This document shows positions 62,817-64,000 of a stretch of DNA of 64,000 nt, piece by piece. The first letter of the stretch is position 1, and the number at the start of each line of letters is the position of its first letter. A program made the translations under genes and the position numbers. The notes under the pieces are model-generated. The model saw nothing but the letters and a program-made list of their open reading frames with translations, was not told the origin of the DNA and made no database searches. The DNA comes from Bacillus sp. Y1 (GTDB lineage Bacteria > Bacillota > Bacilli > Bacillales > Cytobacillaceae): positions 1,812,501 through 1,876,500 of the forward strand of contig NZ_CP030028.1 of NCBI RefSeq assembly GCF_003586445.1, read 5' to 3'.

Positions 62817-63007
62817 AAAATAAGCGGAGATTTTTCGGTTAAATGCAGAATGTAGCTCGTTTCGGGGTAAATAAGGGAAGATTTTCCGCTTATGCAAAGA
62901 ATTCTTTCCTATTTTCGAATTTTTTGAGCCTATAGGCGGAATCTCTCCGTTTATTTAAGCTTTTTTTAATAACAATTACTAATTAAACGGAATTTCTCCG
63001 TCTATTC
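62817..63007. repeat. Four degenerate copies of a short palindromic repeat
   Basis: The copies lie at about 62817-62843, 62869-62893, 62931-62956 and 62981-63007. The shared core runs ATAAGCGGA, a short A/T centre, then TCCGCTTAT, so each copy can fold on itself and copies can pair with each other. Their centres are about 51, 63 and 50 bases apart. The gap 62706-63348 holds no convincing gene otherwise. They look like a dispersed intergenic repeat family that has accumulated locally. Confidence 0.7.
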
Positions 63008-63254
63008 ATCAGTTCGGGTGCTTATCCTGATCCCTAACCGAAAAGTGCGGACCATCTTTACCCTAGATGTGGTAATCAGCAGGTTTTTATTGACCAGCCT
63101 ATTAACTCAAGTAAATTGGTACTCAAAACGGCACTGCAAAGGACATAAATTTTGACCTTTTTTTAATTGCACAATACTTATTGTCCATCTTAATAATGAT
63201 GTCAATTGCTGTGTCAAAGTTAATGGGATTTAGTAGAAACGTTAATAAAAAAGG

Positions 63255-63286
63255 AAAAGACGTATGCCAAAATTCATACGTCTTTT
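63255..63286. terminator. Terminator hairpin between convergent regions
   Basis: AAAAGACGTATG (63255-63266) pairs with CATACGTCTTTT (63275-63286). A T-rich stretch lies on each side. It would close the minus-strand amidohydrolase transcript. Confidence 0.78.
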
Positions 63287-63348
63287 CTTTGTCTTTTAAT
63301 AAGAAAGCACTAGAAAACGGAACCCTACTTTTTGTGTGGCGGTTTTTT

Positions 63349-64000
63349 TTAATCGAGCAAAGATTGAACTCCCTTTGCAAAAGACGCCTGTGGCGGCCAA
63401 GCACAAAGATCGAAAGGAAAATCAGAGCCCGGAACGATTCGATCTTCACCTACTGTTTCCAATAAAAAATCAATGCTTGCTTGATTCCATAGAACTGTAT
63501 CATACCAGAAGCGTTTTAAGTACTCTGAGGGCTTTCCTTGCAGGTTGGACGAAACAGCTCTCCATTGTTCATATCCTTTATCAAGTCTGCCAATTTGATA
63601 AGGGAGGAACCCTCCGCCATGGGCAAATAAAATTTTAATGTTAGGATACTTGTCGATCATACCGCTTAATAGAATATCAGTTGAACACACGGTTGTTTCC
63701 CAGGGGACGCCAATTAGATTCGGCATCATCCAATTTTTTAATCGAGGATCTTCGCTTAGCAATGGATGGATGAAAAGAATGGCTTTTAACCGGTTTGCTT
63801 CTTCAAAAAATGGAATAAAATAGTCGTCTGAAAGCATTTTTCCAGCTGCTGAGGGTCCGATGATTGCCCCTTTTAGCCCCAGTTTCATTGCATCATGTAA
63901 AATATGTGCGGCACGCTCAGGATGGCTGAGAGGAACGGTGCCAAGAGCGGATAAGCGTCCCTTCGTTTGTGTAACCAATTGTGACAAAGATAGATTGTAT
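63349..64000 (-). CDS. Amidohydrolase (ACMSD/gamma-resorcylate decarboxylase-like), partial
   Basis: The frame runs off the right edge, so the N-terminus is missing. The TTG at 63985-63987 is internal, since codons for YNLSL precede it in frame. Visible family features are LSALGTVPLSHPERA, the metal-site His in LFIHP, the AHGGGFLPYQIGRLDKGY motif and the Asp in VPGSDFPFD. This metal-dependent family includes decarboxylases of aromatic acids and muconate semialdehydes. The protein stops 23 residues after that Asp, whereas relatives continue with a final helix, so the C-terminus looks about 20 residues short. It is convergent with the ring-cleavage operon and could act in the same pathway. Confidence 0.8.
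   Translation of the reverse strand, partial: YNLSLSQLVTQTKGRLSALGTVPLSHPERAAHILHDAMKLGLKGAIIGPSAAGKMLSDDYFIPFFEEANRLKAILFIHPLLSEDPRLKNWMMPNLIGVPWETTVCSTDILLSGMIDKYPNIKILFAHGGGFLPYQIGRLDKGYEQWRAVSSNLQGKPSEYLKRFWYDTVLWNQASIDFLLETVGEDRIVPGSDFPFDLCAWPPQASFAKGVQSLLD

Noticed and set aside
62817..63007. CRISPR array
   Set aside because: The repeats are palindromic and degenerate, spacing varies, only four copies exist and no cas genes are present.
63123..63449. 108-codon minus-strand frame overlapping the amidohydrolase end
   Set aside because: I tested it as a frameshifted C-terminus of the amidohydrolase. It lacks the expected closing helix motif and runs through the terminator hairpin.

Overview
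The window looks like chromosome of a low-GC, Gram-positive, Bacillaceae-type soil or plant-associated bacterium. The signs are AT-rich DNA, strong AGGAGG-type ribosome binding sites, occasional TTG/GTG starts, lipobox lipoproteins, several CcpA (cre)-like boxes, a sigma-54/AcoR acetoin system and an NsrR/Hmp pair. I see no rRNA, tRNA, phage, transposase or CRISPR. Nearly all genes concern carbon acquisition and catabolism.

Layout. 1-5.1 kb: tail of an upstream gene, then a family-1 sugar ABC importer (lipoprotein, two permeases) with a YesL/DUF624 protein and a small esterase. 5.2-7.1 kb (minus): UPF0210 and ACT-domain genes behind a glycine riboswitch with its own terminator. 7.2-11.2 kb: a ribose-type ABC importer with a long structured leader. 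11.2-15.2 kb: an aldehyde dehydrogenase, two tiny genes, the SstT serine/threonine symporter and an unknown protein. 15.7-20.4 kb: a complete Liv-type branched-chain amino acid/amide importer. 20.6-24 kb: a GAF/PucR-type regulator and a secreted esterase. 24.3-31 kb: a beta-oxidation set (3-hydroxyacyl-CoA dehydrogenase, enoyl-CoA hydratase, acyl-CoA ligase, thioesterase, FadE-like dehydrogenase, thiolase). 31.2-39 kb: the acetoin dehydrogenase operon acoABCL plus butanediol dehydrogenase, with a -24/-12 promoter and the activator acoR, whose own promoter overlaps a cre box.

39.1-51 kb is a fructan utilisation locus. It holds a LacI-type regulator with four GAAACGTTTC-type operators, an LplB/YtcP/LplA-type oligosaccharide importer, a cytoplasmic GH32 fructosidase and a secreted 1800-residue protein. 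That protein carries two different GH32 domains, three copies of an inulin-binding-like module and a LamG-like domain. The second GH32 domain has Glu where the family's nucleophile Asp should be. I infer that polymer is cut or rearranged outside, oligosaccharides are imported, and hydrolysis is finished inside.

51.2-55.8 kb: BrnQ, a nitronate monooxygenase, flavohaemoglobin Hmp and NsrR. 55.8-64 kb: a LysR regulator divergent from a quercetin 2,3-dioxygenase whose eight metal ligands fall at the Bacillus YxaG positions. An esterase follows it immediately, then a separate operon for a fumarylacetoacetate-hydrolase-family enzyme, an extradiol dioxygenase, a flavin-dependent hydroxylase and a small FMN protein. 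A convergent amidohydrolase gene runs off the right edge. Together these suggest an aerobic flavonoid breakdown route (quercetin to depside, to phenolic acids, to hydroxylation, to ring cleavage). The dioxygenase step is well supported; the later steps are inference. Just before the right edge sit four degenerate copies of a short palindromic repeat.
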